A stretch of 64,000 nucleotides of DNA from Hirsutella rhossiliensis (lineage: Eukaryota; Ascomycota; Sordariomycetes; Hypocreales; Ophiocordycipitaceae): NCBI RefSeq assembly GCF_020360975.1, contig NW_025408677.1, positions 2,294,001-2,358,000 of the forward strand. Reading direction: 5' to 3'. Shown in pieces: positions 11,413 through 23,300 of this stretch (position 1 is the first letter of the stretch; every line of letters begins with the position of its first letter). Under the pieces are notes generated by a model, which saw nothing but the letters and a program-made list of their open reading frames with translations, was not told the origin of the DNA and ran no database searches. The translations under genes were made by a program, and so were the position numbers.

Positions 11413-12454
11413 TTAATAAATTATTAATAAAAAGTAATAAAAAAGGGTATAAGGGATTAATAAAAAAAAGCGTAAAACTCTATAGTAATCGTAAGCGGAA
11501 GAGTTAAAGAAGAAAAGAAAATAAAAGAAGTAAGAGATATATACGCACGCTCTTTATATTATAGTTACGCGGCCGATATATAGGCAATACTATAATAGTT
11601 ACTTAGCTATAACCGCTAGTATAATAACTATTAACGTTATAAAGCGTAGACTAACGTATACTTATATAAGCGTATACGCGCGATATATAACTAAAACTAC
11701 CTCTCTTCCTAACTAAATATATATAGCGTAGCGAAAGTAATATATATTAAAGATATAGCTAAGACGTCTATATAAAAGGGGAGATAATTATAAGAGCGCT
11801 ACTAAGAGGTATAGGCTAATAAAGCACTTAGGTATATAGTACTAACATATTAGTAGGGTATTAGTAGGGAATCGTGCTTACCCCGCTTATATATTATAGA
11901 CTACTCGCTACTCCGACTAAAGAAGAGAAATCCCTCTTCTCGTAAGCTTTAGTCTTACGATAAGGAGAATATAATATATATAGCGTAGTACCTCTAGCTA
12001 TCTCTATTACCTAACTAATCGTACTATAATATATATTCCCTTATAATAATTTTAAAGTCTTAAAGTAAGTTAATAGCTATACTATCTACCTTTCTTCCTT
12101 ACTAGCTTCTTATTAAGTTATTAGTAAAGGTATAATTATAAGTCTTTTACTTCTTTATATATTTAAAGGAGTTATTAATAGTAAGTAAGGAGTAAGCTTA
12201 ATTAGCTATATATTTAAAAAGGAGAATAAAGGTATTATTTTTATATAAATAAAAAGACTAGTAAGGGCGCTTAGCTCTTTCCTTTATAAACTTTAAAGTA
12301 GGGATCTTATCTTAAGGTTACTTAAGGAAAAGCTACTTAGTTTAAATAAGGAGCTTAATTTATTTAACGCTTAAAATAATAAAAGTCTAAGTCTATTCTT
12401 AATTCTTATTAGTATAATTAAATAGTTAAGGGTCTTTTTAAAAAGGAGGTTTAT
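11413..12454. other. Non-coding, RIP-degraded spacer
   Basis: AT-rich sequence upstream of the unidentified ORF. No convincing coding frame, RNA gene or terminal repeat was seen. It may contain the promoter side of that ORF plus remnants too mutated to name. Confidence 0.4.
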
Positions 12455-12639
12455 ATTATAAAGTAAGTAAAGGTATATATATAAGTACTATTTATAAGAT
12501 AATATTAATAAGCTATATAGAGCTCTCTTATACGTAGCTAGCCTATATATATATATATAGGATCCAGCCTTTTATATATAACTATATAGCTTAGGCTATA
12601 GCCTAAGCCTATAACCTATAATAGTTAAAGACTCTTATA
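12455..12639 (-). repeat. Solo LTR of gypsy-2 (185 bp)
   Basis: Closely matches 63581-63764, the 5' LTR of the truncated gypsy-2 element. In the gypsy-2 coding direction it starts TATAAGAGTC and ends ACTTTATAATA. No internal gypsy-2 sequence is next to it, so it is a solo LTR. I could not find a clean 5-bp duplication; the flanks are GTTTA and TAATA. Confidence 0.75.
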
Positions 12640-13075
12640 TAATACCCTCCCTTAAGTATAGCGCGGCGCTACTTAATTAATAGCTTTTATACTATTAAGC
12701 TTATATTATTAGCTCTACCCTACCTTCTCTTATTAATTATACTAGCCCTACTAACCTTATTATCCTTATACTTATTAGCCTAAATAGCTAGAACTAAGCT
12801 CTATACTTATTAGCTAGCTAGCTATTTAAATAAGGGCATAACCTATTATATATACTCTTAAGTAGCTAGCGGCTAGCCTAGACTTATATAAGCCTTAGGT
12901 TACTTATCCCCTTAGCCTTAAGTAGCCTCCTTTACTTAAGGGTATATAAGGTAGTATCTTTTCTTTCCTCTTTTTTTTCTTTTTCTTCTTTTTTTAACTA
13001 TAATAATAATAATAATAAGTAAGTTTTACTTTACTTAAAGTATTAGTTTATTTTTAGCTATATAAGCCGCTCTAT
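12640..13075 (+). promoter_or_regulatory. Spacer with CT-rich tract, possible fungal promoter
   Basis: No coding frame is supported. A long polypyrimidine tract (12961-12996) is followed by a TAA repeat (about 13001-13019) and a TATA-like stretch. CT-rich tracts are common just upstream of fungal transcription starts. Before LINE copy 1 inserted at 13076-13090, this tract lay directly upstream of the + strand ORF now at 26092-27585. The TAA run could instead be the tail of an older LINE. Confidence 0.35.
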
Positions 13076-13090
13076 TAATATATACTTATA
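13076..13090. repeat. 15-bp target duplication of LINE copy 1, left
   Basis: The sequence TAATATATACTTATA is repeated exactly at 26077-26091, bracketing LINE copy 1 and its copia insertion. Part of it overlaps the TAA-type tail, so the true duplication may be 12-15 bp. Confidence 0.85.
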
Positions 13091-13159
13091 AAGAAAAAAC
13101 TTCTCGCGAAACCGATATACGCTTATAGCGGGTATATATCGCGACTAAAATACTAACTA

Positions 13160-13868
13160 ATACTAGGAATTAATTTAGTAGTATTAATTACCCTTAGTAA
13201 TAATACTACGCCGAGGCTAAGGGGTAGGTAGACGTAGTAGCGGCCCTCGACGTACTAAGCTTAATTAGAGCGCGTAGCGCGAAGAGACGCTACCCGAATT
13301 TATATACCCTAATAGAGCGAGTTAATAAACCTAAAGCAGCGATATAATACCGGCCTAGGCGCCGAGCGACCTTATAGAAAAAGTAGTATATAACGAACTT
13401 ACGGGCTTTATCTTAAGCGTATAGTTCGGTAGGGTATAGGCAGTAGTCGAACGGCTCTCTAGGGCGAAGAGCCGCGCTAGTAGCGCGTTATTAGTAGTAC
13501 TCCGCGCGGACGAGAGCTTTAAGACGATAATCCGGGATATAATTAAGGAGGCAGTTAAGGAAGAACTCTGCCTAGGCATCGCTTCGGGCCTAGGGGGCCC
13601 TAAGCGAACCTAGGCCGCGGTTATAGCTAAGACTAAGAGACCGACCTAATACGAAGCTACGGTAAAATAAGTCCCGCTATACTATAAACGTAAGATTATC
13701 GTGGTCCCTACTAAGGCACCGCCCGAAATCCTAAGCCGCGAACTAAAGGATATAGTAAAGGCGGTAAATACGGCCCTAAAAGCTACGAGCGCTATAGCGG
13801 CGAGGCGCCTTTAAAGCGAAGATATCGCGGTTATATTTAATACCGCGGCGAGAGCCTATTAAAGGGAC
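13160..13868 (+). pseudogene. LINE copy 1 ORF1, 5' part
   Basis: The N-terminal portion of the nucleic-acid-binding ORF1 protein, rich in Arg/Ala and basic residues. It is cut at 13868 by the copia element and resumes at 19498. The same sequence is uninterrupted in LINE copy 2 (about 48790-49490), which confirms the junction. Stops are TAG/TAA at Gln/Trp positions. The open frame at 13355-13579 on the - strand is a shadow. Confidence 0.65.
13864..13868. repeat. 5-bp target duplication GGGAC of copia-1 copy 1
   Basis: GGGAC stands immediately before the 5' LTR and again at 19493-19497 after the 3' LTR. LINE copy 2 has a single GGGAC at this site. Confidence 0.92.
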
Positions 13869-14436
13869 TGTAAGGAACGGTGTTCCTACTATAAATAAAG
13901 CAGCTATAATATACTCTCCCGATTATATAAGCCAATAAGTAGTATATTAATTATAGACAAAATCTCATCTTATAGAGCAAGAATCGCTCGTCATTTTGCA
14001 TGTTATTATGCATTAAACGGGTTGCCGGTTATCGTACAATCGGGAATCGAAGGAACAGAGCTAGCTTAGAATGCTAGCTAAGACCTCTCAAGAACACCGG
14101 AACGACCAACCTCCTTTAAACACGAATATCAGTGGAACCAAGACACTTCCAGATTCACTCGAGGTATCACGGAATTCCTTAGTCTTAGGGCTATACGGCA
14201 GCCTAAATCTGGTCCCGAAAGGTTCTTCCGTTCAGCTACAATTGTCTATATAAGACAGCATGTCCGCTGGTAGATAGATGGAGAATCATCAACTTCAACA
14301 CCTCTTACACACACCAATACACTACCAATAAATTCCATTGAAAATCCTACCTTATACTCCTTCTTCCCCTCTATCACGTAGTCTTACGTAATTCCTTGAT
14401 TTCCTAAAATTCCGCTTTTGCTCATATACCTTTAGA
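13869..14436 (+). repeat. 5' LTR of copia-1 copy 1 (568 bp)
   Basis: Begins TGTAAGGAACGG and ends CCTTTAGA, so the right end is not the usual CA. It is the same length as the 3' LTR at 18925-19492. In the stretches compared, the differences are CA to TA or TG to TA changes. A 60-codon open frame inside it (14071-14253) is not a gene. Confidence 0.95.
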
Positions 14437-14470
14437 GGTTATAAGCCCGGCTTGCTCCTTTTAAGCCGGG
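14437..14470 (+). promoter_or_regulatory. Presumed primer-binding site and hairpin, copia-1 copy 1
   Basis: Directly after the 5' LTR stands GGTTATAAGCCCGGCTT, the position of a tRNA primer-binding site. It overlaps a perfect 8-bp inverted repeat: CCCGGCTT at 14446-14453 and AAGCCGGG at 14463-14470, with a 9-nt loop. The same arrangement occurs in copia-1 copy 2 and copia-2. The primer tRNA cannot be named from this sequence alone. Confidence 0.6.
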
Positions 14471-14579
14471 AAATCAACTACTTATACCTTTGAAATTCCT
14501 CGTCGAAATATTCAATTAAAAATTCCTTTCGAAATTCCCCCCGACTTCTTTTACCTTCCTACGCTCTTAAACTCCCGTC

Positions 14580-17500
14580 TAGACTTCTCGATCCCTACGA
14601 ACGAAATAATACCGAATTTATATAAAATAGGTAGACAGAAAGAATACGAATTTACTAGACTTAAGGGAAATTCAAATTATACCTTATAGACTACGAGGAT
14701 AGAAGCTATCCTTATAAAAGAAAAGCTTATTGCTGCTCTAGAGCAAGCAAATTATATATAGACTACGGAGGCTTTATCTATAATATTCCTTCGAGTCGAA
14801 GATGGTCCCTTAATGCAAATTCGGCATCTGAAACCCTTACAGCTAGTCTTTTAGACGAAGCTAGAAGAATAGAGGATATAGACGAATCTTCGGAGAAAGC
14901 CTTCCTAATACGAAGGAAGCCTTGGAAATCCCATAGAAATTCTATGGATACTCCTTATTATAAGGAATGCAAAAAACCAGGGCATTTTATAGCAAATTGC
15001 TATAAATTACACCCGAATAAGGCTCCCGCTTATTAGGTATTAAATAAATTACCGAGCTAGAGTCCGATTCGGAAGATAGTAATAAGGTCTTAAATATAGC
15101 TTCGTAAGAAGAAAATATAGACCTAGATATCGACCTTATAGACCTCTCTAGGGCCCCGACCCCTATGCATACGTCTAAGGATTTAGAGGTAATTTTAACC
15201 TCTATAATTACCCCTATAGTAGATGCTAATAAAGACTCTCTTTTAGGACCTCTAAAAGCCTCGATTCCTAGAATAAAGGAATTAGTCTTAAAGGCAAGAG
15301 AAGGAGGATTTCCTAGTTATAAGAATAAAAGGATCCTTGATTTTATATATAATACCGGAGCTACTAGGCATATAGTATCTAATAAGAATTTCCTTATTAA
15401 CTATAAAGAAATTAAGTCTAAAGTTTGCTAGGGAAAAGCTTCCTTTATATTAGTAAAAGGAAAGGGGGACTTAGTATTTAAGTTCCCGTATAGTAGAAAA
15501 GGTATATCCTTCGAGACTGCTTTTATATACCCGAATTAGGGTAAATATACTATCCTAATCTTATTTTAATAATACCTATGCCTTAATAGGAGGAAATAAA
15601 GTCCTTTTATTAGATAATAAGGCTAAGGTCCTTACTAAAGGATTTCTTAGAAATAAATTATATTATATTCCTATAGAACCTTTATTAGAAAGCTAATCGA
15701 TCCTTATTACGTCTTTAAAAGCAAAGGATATAGATTTTTATACTTGGTACTTACGCTTAGGGCATATAAATAGTAGGGCTATTTTAGAAATATTAAAAAG
15801 ATATAATAAGGATATAAAAATGCCTCTAGAAGAGGAAAATAAAATAAGGCAATGCGAAATATATATTAGAGCTAAAGCAACGAATAAGGTTAATAAATAA
15901 CCTTCGTATAAGTCTTATTCTTATTTAGAAAAAATAGTATTAGATATTTAGGGGCTAATTAAAGTGCCTACTTATAATAAATATTACTATTATATTTCTT
16001 TCCTAGACGTAGGAACCCGATATCTAGAAATATACCTTCTTCGAAAAAAGGGAGAAGCTCTAGACAGGTTCCTAGAATTTAAAAATAGGGTAGAAAATAA
16101 CCCTAAAAATACTAGGATTAGAGCATTTTCTAATAATGCTAAAGAATTTATATATAAAATAAAGCTCTATTACGAAAAGAAGGAATTACCTTTAATTCTA
16201 GTCCTCCTAGGACGCCGGAATCTAACGGTAGAATAGAAAGAATAAATCGTACTATATTAGAAAAGTACGAGCTCTTTTATTTACTACTAGGCTTCCTAAA
16301 TATCTATAGGAGAAGCTGTTTTAACAGCTACCTATTTATATAATAGATCACTGTATTCTACGATAGGATTTAAAAGTCCTATAGAAAGAGGATAATATAA
16401 TACTACCCTTCGAGACCTTAAATAAAATTAAGACCTTGGAAGCCTTATATATTATAAGAATAAAGACCCTAAAGATAAGCTAGATAATAGAGCTTTTAAG
16501 GGAATAATAGTAGGCTATTTAGAAAATGCATATAAAATCTAGGATTTTTCTAAGAGAAAGATTACTATCTCTAGAGATATTACTATACTAGAAAATAAAT
16601 TTATAAAAAATCTAGAAATCTCTAGTAGTAATAATACCTTTGATTTTAATTCTATTCAGAATAAAGATAAGCTAGAAAGCTATATCCCTATAGAGGAAGC
16701 TACTAGAGAACCTAGAGATAAAAGTCCCTCGCCCTCTATGAAGAAGAGTCTCTAAATAACGATCCTATTCCTACTACTAGTAAAATAGTAGTAGAATTAC
16801 CTAAGAAGCCGGAAGGGTTCGATTCTAACTATATCGAATACCTAACGTTAATTTATTTCTAAACTGCGATTTTATAGAGTTAATTCTAGCTAGTATAGAA
16901 AATCAGGATCTAAAAATTCCAAAGACCTATAAACAGGCAATAAATAGCCCTGAAATAGCATTTTAGAAAGATGCTATAATTAAGGAGATTATCCAGCTAA
17001 TTAAATATAAAACTTAGGATTTTCCTACCTCCTAGGGATAGGGAGGCTATAGGAGCCGCTAGGTCTATACTATTAAGAAGGATAGTTAAAATAATATAAT
17101 AAAATATAAAGCCCGTTTCGTAATATAGGGATTTAAGCAGATCTATAGCTTAGATTTCCTAGATACCTTCTCGACTATAGCTAGACCTAAATCTATTAGA
17201 ATTCTACTTATTTTAGCTATTATCTACGAATTCGAAGCTTTGCAAATAGATATAACAAATGCATTCGTATATACCGATATAGATAGCGAAGTATATATCG
17301 ATCTTCCTATAGGCTACGAAGAATACGCTCTTAAAGAATATTATTTAAAATATAGATTAGCTTATAGAGCTAAAGGAATTAAATTAACTAAATTCCTAGA
17401 CCTATATAAAACCGGTCAAATTAAAGCAAAGCTAAAGAAAGCATTATATAGCCTAAAACAAAGTCCTAAGCTCTAGTATAATCATTTAAAAATTATACTA

Positions 17501-18553
17501 AATAATCTCGGATTTCTTCCTCTTTTAATAGACAAAGGAGTATTTATAAATAAGGACTATAGTATAGCCTTAGCAATTCACGTTGACGACTTTCTTATAG
17601 TAGGGCCCTCTAAATCTATAATAAAAGAAAGATTATTTAAAGAATTATCTAAATTCCTAGATTTTACTATCTTAGGAGATATAAAAGACTTCTTAGGTCT
17701 AAATATTACAATAAACCGAGAAAATAAAGAGCTATATATATCCCAAGAAAATTATACCTTAAATAAATTAAGGGAATTTAATAAAGAAGGTTTAGGAACT
17801 TGAATTTACCGCTATAGTAGGCTTTAAGCTTATAAAAGCAAAGGAATTACCTTCTAAGGAAGATATATTGCAATTTCAGAAAGAAATAGGATCTCTACTA
17901 TACTTAGCCTTATTTACTAGGCTAGATATCTTATATTCTGTAATTTCCTGCGCTAGATTCGCGGCTAAGCCCGACTAGACGTATTTTAAGGCTTTAAATA
18001 TAATTTAGAAATATTTAAATAAATTCCCTAGCCTAAAGATTAAATATAATTGCAATATCCCTTTTACCTATCTATATATAAAGGGTTTTACCGACTCTAG
18101 CTAGGCGTCGGATTTAACGGACGGAAAATCCTTTTCCGGTTACTGTTTTATATATATAATAATATAATAAGCTGGGCTTGCTCTAAGTAGAAAGCCGTTG
18201 CCCTTTCTACCTGCGAAGCAGAGTATATTAGCCTTAGGGAGGCAAATAAAGAAGCTATTTATTTAAATATGCTTTTTAAAAATATTACTAAGGATCTATC
18301 TATTAAGATTCCTAATACTATACCTCCTATTTTAACGGATAATACTGCTGCTATTAAATTAGCAGAAAATCCGGAATTTCATAAAAGGTCTAAGCATATA
18401 AGATTAGCCTATTACTATACTAAAACTAGTATAAGAGAAGGGGAAATTAGAGTTTTTTATATTAAATTAGAAGATAATATAGCTAATATTTTTACGAAGG
18501 AATTAAGACCTAAATTACTCTATAAATTTAGAGACGGTCTATCCTTAATATAA
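14580..18553 (+). pseudogene. copia-1 copy 1 gag-pol
   Basis: A long + strand frame with scattered RIP stops and small indels. The gag zinc knuckle (about 14950-15005) reads Y-K-E-C-x4-H-x4-C, with its first Cys changed to Tyr. Protease at about 15340-15375 is Y-N-T-G-A-T-R-H, catalytic Asp now Asn. The integrase zinc-binding segment (G-H, then Q-C-E-I-Y) lies at about 15750-15880 and the core at 15964-16236. RT starts near 17170 (D-I-T-N-A-F at 17240) and keeps both catalytic Asp residues in H-V-D-D at 17579-17590. RNase H spans 18269-18553, with T-D-N and the F-T-K-E-L end. A base change near 17800 shifts the frame. Confidence 0.92.
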
Positions 18554-18569
18554 GTTCCTAAACAATTAA

Positions 18570-18870
18570 AAGGGGTTTTTAGATATTTCTTATGCTTTCT
18601 ATATCTTTCCCCTACTAGGTTTTTCCTTTTAGGTTTCCTAGAGAAATATTTACTAGGTTTTTATCTATTAAGAATTTCCTAGCAATAATAGGTTTTACCT
18701 TATATAAGGTTATCCTATAAATAATTATTATAACTATAGATTTTTCCTACTATAGGTTTTTCTATTAGTATATACCTAAGGATTTCTTTTCCTAAGAAAG
18801 AATAGGTTTTTATATATCCTATTAAGGTATAAGAATAGTTTTCCTAAATTAGGTTTTTACCCTATATATA
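18570..18870 (+). repeat. AGGTTTTT repeat cluster before the 3' LTR of copia-1
   Basis: The segment between the RNase H stop and the polypurine tract holds about seven copies of AGGTTT(T/C)-type words, often as CTAGGTTTTTCC, at irregular 15-60 bp spacing. Copy 2 has the same cluster at about 59180-59460. It is not coding. Its role is unknown; RNA processing or packaging are possibilities. Confidence 0.7.
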
Positions 18871-18915
18871 TACTACTATAAATAAATTAGTAAAGAGTAT
18901 ATAAATCTACTCTTT

Positions 18916-18924
18916 AAGGGAGGC
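18916..18924 (+). other. Polypurine tract of copia-1 copy 1
   Basis: AAGGGAGGC immediately precedes the 3' LTR, as expected for the plus-strand primer. Confidence 0.8.
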
Positions 18925-19492
18925 TGTAAGGAACGGTGTTCCTACTATAAATAAAGTAGCTATAATATACTCTCCCGATTATATAAGCCAATAAGTAGTA
19001 TATTAATTATAGACAAAATCTTATCTTATAGAGCAAGAATCGCTCGTCATTTTGTATGTTATTATGCATTAAACGGGTTGCCGGTTATCGTACAATCGGG
19101 AATCGAAGGAATAGAGCTAGCTTAGAATGCTAGCTAAGACCTCTTAAGAACACCGGAACGACCAACCTCCTTTAAACACGAATATCAGTGGAACCAAGAC
19201 ACTTCCAGATTCACTCGAGGTATCACGGAATTCCTTAGTCTCAGGGCTATACGGCAGCCTAAATCTGGTCCCGAAAGGTTCTTCCGTTCAGCTATAATTA
19301 TCTATATAAGACAGCATGTCCGCTGGTAGATAGATAGAGAATCATTAACTTTAACACCTCTTACACACACTAATACACTACTAATAAATTCCATTGAAAA
19401 TCCTACCTTATACTCCTTCTTCCCCTCTATCACGTAGTCTTACGTGATTCCTTGATTTCCTAAAATTCCGCTTTTGCTTATATACCTTTAGA
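18925..19492 (+). repeat. 3' LTR of copia-1 copy 1 (568 bp)
   Basis: The same length as the 5' LTR with the same TGTAAGG start and CTTTAGA end. It is followed by the second GGGAC target copy (19493-19497). Confidence 0.95.
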
Positions 19493-19497
19493 GGGAC

Positions 19498-20320
19498 TAA
19501 GGCTAGGTTAAGGCTATATTTAGACTAAAGGCTACGATCTCCTACTACGCGTATATAGTAGTCGTAAAGAACGTCCCCTTAAGGGTAGCGATAGTAGATA
19601 GGGAGCGATTGCTCTATAAGATTATAGAGGCGAATAAAGTTAAGGTCCTCTAGGCCTAGGCGCTACGCCCTTAATCTAAGATATCGACGGCGACGACTAT
19701 ACTTATTAGGGTCGGTAGCCTAAAGGAGGCTAATAGGCTCTATAACCTAGGCCTAGTCCTCGAAGTATAGATCTTTTAATATAAACCCTATAATAAGTTA
19801 GTCTAACTATAGAGGTACTATAACTACTATAAATATAGCTATATTACTAAGCGATATATATCGATATAACTCTATAGCCGATATAAGAGCACGGTATATA
19901 ATAAAAGTAAAGATAAATATAAAGCTAAGAGGGGCGAAATCCCTTATAACTATATCTTATATTAAGGGGACTACCTATCGTAGACCTAGACCTACCCTAT
20001 AGCGAATAAAGCCTAGGAAAAGGTAAGGGAAAACTACCTACGACGACCTTAATAGTTCGCGAATACCTAGACGTACGCTAAGTAACGGGTGCTCCTTACC
20101 GTCGAAACCTAGGGCGTTCTTAAATCGACTATAGTCCGGAAGTAGGGACTAAGTAGACCGCGCCGGGATAAGAGGTCGAGCTCGAGATACCTACTAGCTA
20201 GTAGGGCTAAGGAGGCCGAACTAAGTATAAACGATATTCGTAGGTATAGTAAATAAAGAAGCGCTAGGAGATAGAGCGCCTCCCTCCTTATATAGACGAC
20301 CCCTTTTACCCTAACCCTAC
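19498..20320 (+). pseudogene. LINE copy 1 ORF1, 3' part with zinc knuckles
   Basis: The frame continues from 13868. At about 19810-19890 it shows two degraded CCHC knuckles (R-Y-Y-N-Y-x4-Y-x4-R-Y and following), with Cys and His turned to Tyr. These are typical of the ORF1/gag-like proteins of Tad and I-type LINEs, which bind the element RNA. The C-terminus is basic. It ends just before ORF2, which lies in another frame. Confidence 0.75.
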
Positions 20321-20332
20321 CTATATATAACT

Positions 20333-23300
20333 AAAAGTACTATTTTAAAATATATAAAAAAGATATAAGCTAGCTTAGTTAGCGCTTTACTACTAGGCCG
20401 GCTTTAACTTAATAGTACTATAGGAAGTAAAAGCTATACTAGGAGGCGGCCCCCCCCCCCCTAGAGCGGCGCCCTATAGCCTAGTCTATAAGGAGGGGAG
20501 GTATACGCTATATATATATAAAAGGCTTAGGCTAGGGACTTAGTCGCCTTAGTCTAAACTAAACTAAAGCGAGGTGATTTTTAAGGATAGTACTAGACTA
20601 TAGGCGATTTACTTACTACTAGGGGCCGCGAGGGTAGGAGCGCTACGCGACTTAAGCGTAATCGAACTAGAGCACCCTATAGTAATAGTAAGGGACTTTA
20701 ATATTTATTACCCGCTCTAGGACGGATATAATAGAACCTTAGATAGCGCGATATAACTTATATAGGAGGCGATAAGGCTATAACTTAAACTCGCTACTTT
20801 AAGAGGGGAGTATATAAGATTCTTTTATAGCTAAAGGGATAGTACTATCGACCTAGCTTAGGTAACGCTAAAGACTAGAATATAGTATACTAGGCCCGAC
20901 CTAGACCTAACCGGGTTAGACTATATCCCTTAAACTATTATACTATAGGTCGATACCTAGGCCTAGGTACCTAAACTAGCCCTAAGGTAAAAAGAAGTAA
21001 AAGTAAAGCTAGTCGAAGCTAAGACTATATCTTAGCTAAGACTATACTAGCTAATACTCTAGATACTTAAGGATATCGATAAAGACCTAGACTATATCTT
21101 CGCTACTTTAGCGTAGATCGCGATAGCTATAGTTCCGCGCTAGGGGTAAGTATTACCTAGGGGCAATATATAGTTTACCCTAGAGGTAAGGAGGGCGACG
21201 AGGGAGGCTAAGAGGGTAAGGAGGAAGTATAAGCAGGAAAGGAATAAGGCGAACTAAGAAGACCTATATAAGGCGTCTATAGCTTAGAAGTAGACCGTCC
21301 GCGAGGTAAGGAGGGCTTACTAGCGCGAGTTCCTAGAGGAATTTAGCGCTAATAATACTAAGCTTTAGAACGTAGAGAGGTAGGTAAGACTCTATAATAA
21401 GCTACTACTAAAACCGACTTATATCCTACCGCTAGTTAAGGAAGGTAAGGACTAACTAATAAAAACCTTTAAAGGGAAGGCCTAGCTACTAGCCGCTAAG
21501 TTCTTCTTACTAAAGGCTAGCACGACCTAAGGGCTACCCTAGCCTATAGCTAAGGCGACCCTTATAGTTAACTAATAGATCTAGCTAGCTAACGTTATAA
21601 GGGCGCTAGGTAAGATAGTAAGCTAGAAAGCGGCGGGTCTAAATAGCGTCCCCTTAAGGTTTATTAAGAAGTATAGCCTAGCCTTAGTTTAGCGACTAGC
21701 TATAATCTTTAACGCTTATACCTAACTCTTATATTTCCTAGGTCGGTTCCGTAGCGCGAATATAATAGTTATCTAAAAGCTAGGTAAGAGGCCGGATGCC
21801 TACTATATAGTAGGGGGTTAGAGACTAATCTCCCTCCTACCTATAGTAGGAAAAGTACTTAAGTAGATACTAGCTTAGAGGATCGCGGGAGTAGCGGAGG
21901 CGAACGGTATCCTACTAAACGGATAAATAGGGAATAGGAGGGAACGCTCTATAGAGGCGGCGATCCTACTAGTAACGGAACTAATACGCGCGACGTAGGC
22001 TTAGAAGGGTACTATATTATTCCTATAGCTAGATATTAAGGGCGTATTTAATATAGTTAACTATAATAAGCTTATAAGGGAACTAAAGCTTAAGGGATAC
22101 CCTAGGTAGCTTATAAGCCTAATATAGAGCTTTATAAGCGATAGGAGATCGACCCTTTACTTTAATAAGAGGACCTTAGAGCTAACTTAAGTACTAATAG
22201 GAGTCCCTTAGGGCTCCCCCCTATCCCCGATCCTATTTCTATACTATATAACCCCCCTATATAAAAGGCTTAGTATAATATATAGTATTTATACTATTAG
22301 CTTTACTAATAATATAAATATAGTTAGTATCGGACTTAATAAGGCTACTATAGTAGCACGCTTAGAAGAAGCCTAGAAGGTATACGCGGAATAGGCGACC
22401 GAGTTCGCGGTTACTTTTAAACTATTAAAGAGCGAATTAATATACTTTATATAAAAGAGATAAGCGATAACGACGCTAGTATACCTTAGGGCTAACGTAG
22501 TAACCCCGGTCTAAGAGGCCCGCTTACTAGGGGTTTAGGTATACTAGAAACTACGCTAAAAGGCATACTTAAAATAACTTTAAGTAAAGTTAAAGCGCTA
22601 GACTATAGCCCTAACCGGGCTCGCGGCGTTTATATAGAGCTATACCTTACTACGCGCTAGGGAAGTCTATAATAAGGTAATCCGGTCCTTAATCTCCTAC
22701 GCTATAGTTATATTCTATAAGATAACGCCTATAGGGGGGAAACTACGCGGAATCGCGCGGGACCTTACCTAGGACTAGTTAGCCTACCTTTAGGTAGTAA
22801 TAGGTACCTACCGCGCGACCTTAGTCTATTAAGTTAAAGCGGAGGCATAGGTGCCTTTAATCGACCTTTACTTAAACTAAAGAATAATAGATACCCTTTA
22901 GAGGCTAGAAGACTTAGGGCTCCTAGGCTAAATCTAACGCGCGTTTAACGCGGTCGCGGGTATACTTAAAAGGAGGTAACGCTAGAGAGAGGGTAGACCC
23001 CTAGCGGTACTACCTCTAAGTAAACCCCCTCTTATAGAGGAGATAAGGGGGGTCTAGAGCTAGATAAGAATAAACGACCTCCTAAATAAAGCTAAGTCGC
23101 TTAAAAGGCTATATAAGGAATAGGCCGCTTAATAGAACGCTAGGGAAAACGCAATTTAATAATACTAAACTACCCTTTACCCCGCCGACTTCCCGCTTTA
23201 GTTCGATAAGGCGATAACGCTAGACTATTATAAGGGCCTCCCTAAGTATATTAGTATAGTAATTACCTAGATATATATAGGAAAGATCGGGCTTAATAAC

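Larger units (their letters stand above)
13869..19492 (+). mobile_element. Ty1/copia element copia-1, copy 1 (5624 bp)
   Basis: A complete element with 568-bp LTRs and perfect target duplication, inserted into LINE copy 1. It still has many CA/TG dinucleotides, especially in the LTRs and flanking internal ends, so it is the youngest or least RIP-hit element here. Domain order gag-protease-integrase-RT-RNase H is that of Ty1/copia. Compared with copy 2 it lacks two gag segments (about 288 and 125 bp), so it would have been defective even before RIP. Confidence 0.95.

Noticed and set aside
13001..13019. TAA repeat as the tail of an additional LINE
   Set aside because: No LINE 3' sequence precedes it, so it was left as a simple repeat near a CT-rich tract.
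13355..13579. 74-codon open frame on the - strand
   Set aside because: It overlaps LINE ORF1 in antisense and is not open in the same form in LINE copy 2.
14071..14253. 60-codon ORF within the copia-1 LTR
   Set aside because: Lies wholly within the LTR; it is closed by RIP-type changes in the other LTR copies and has no recognisable domain.
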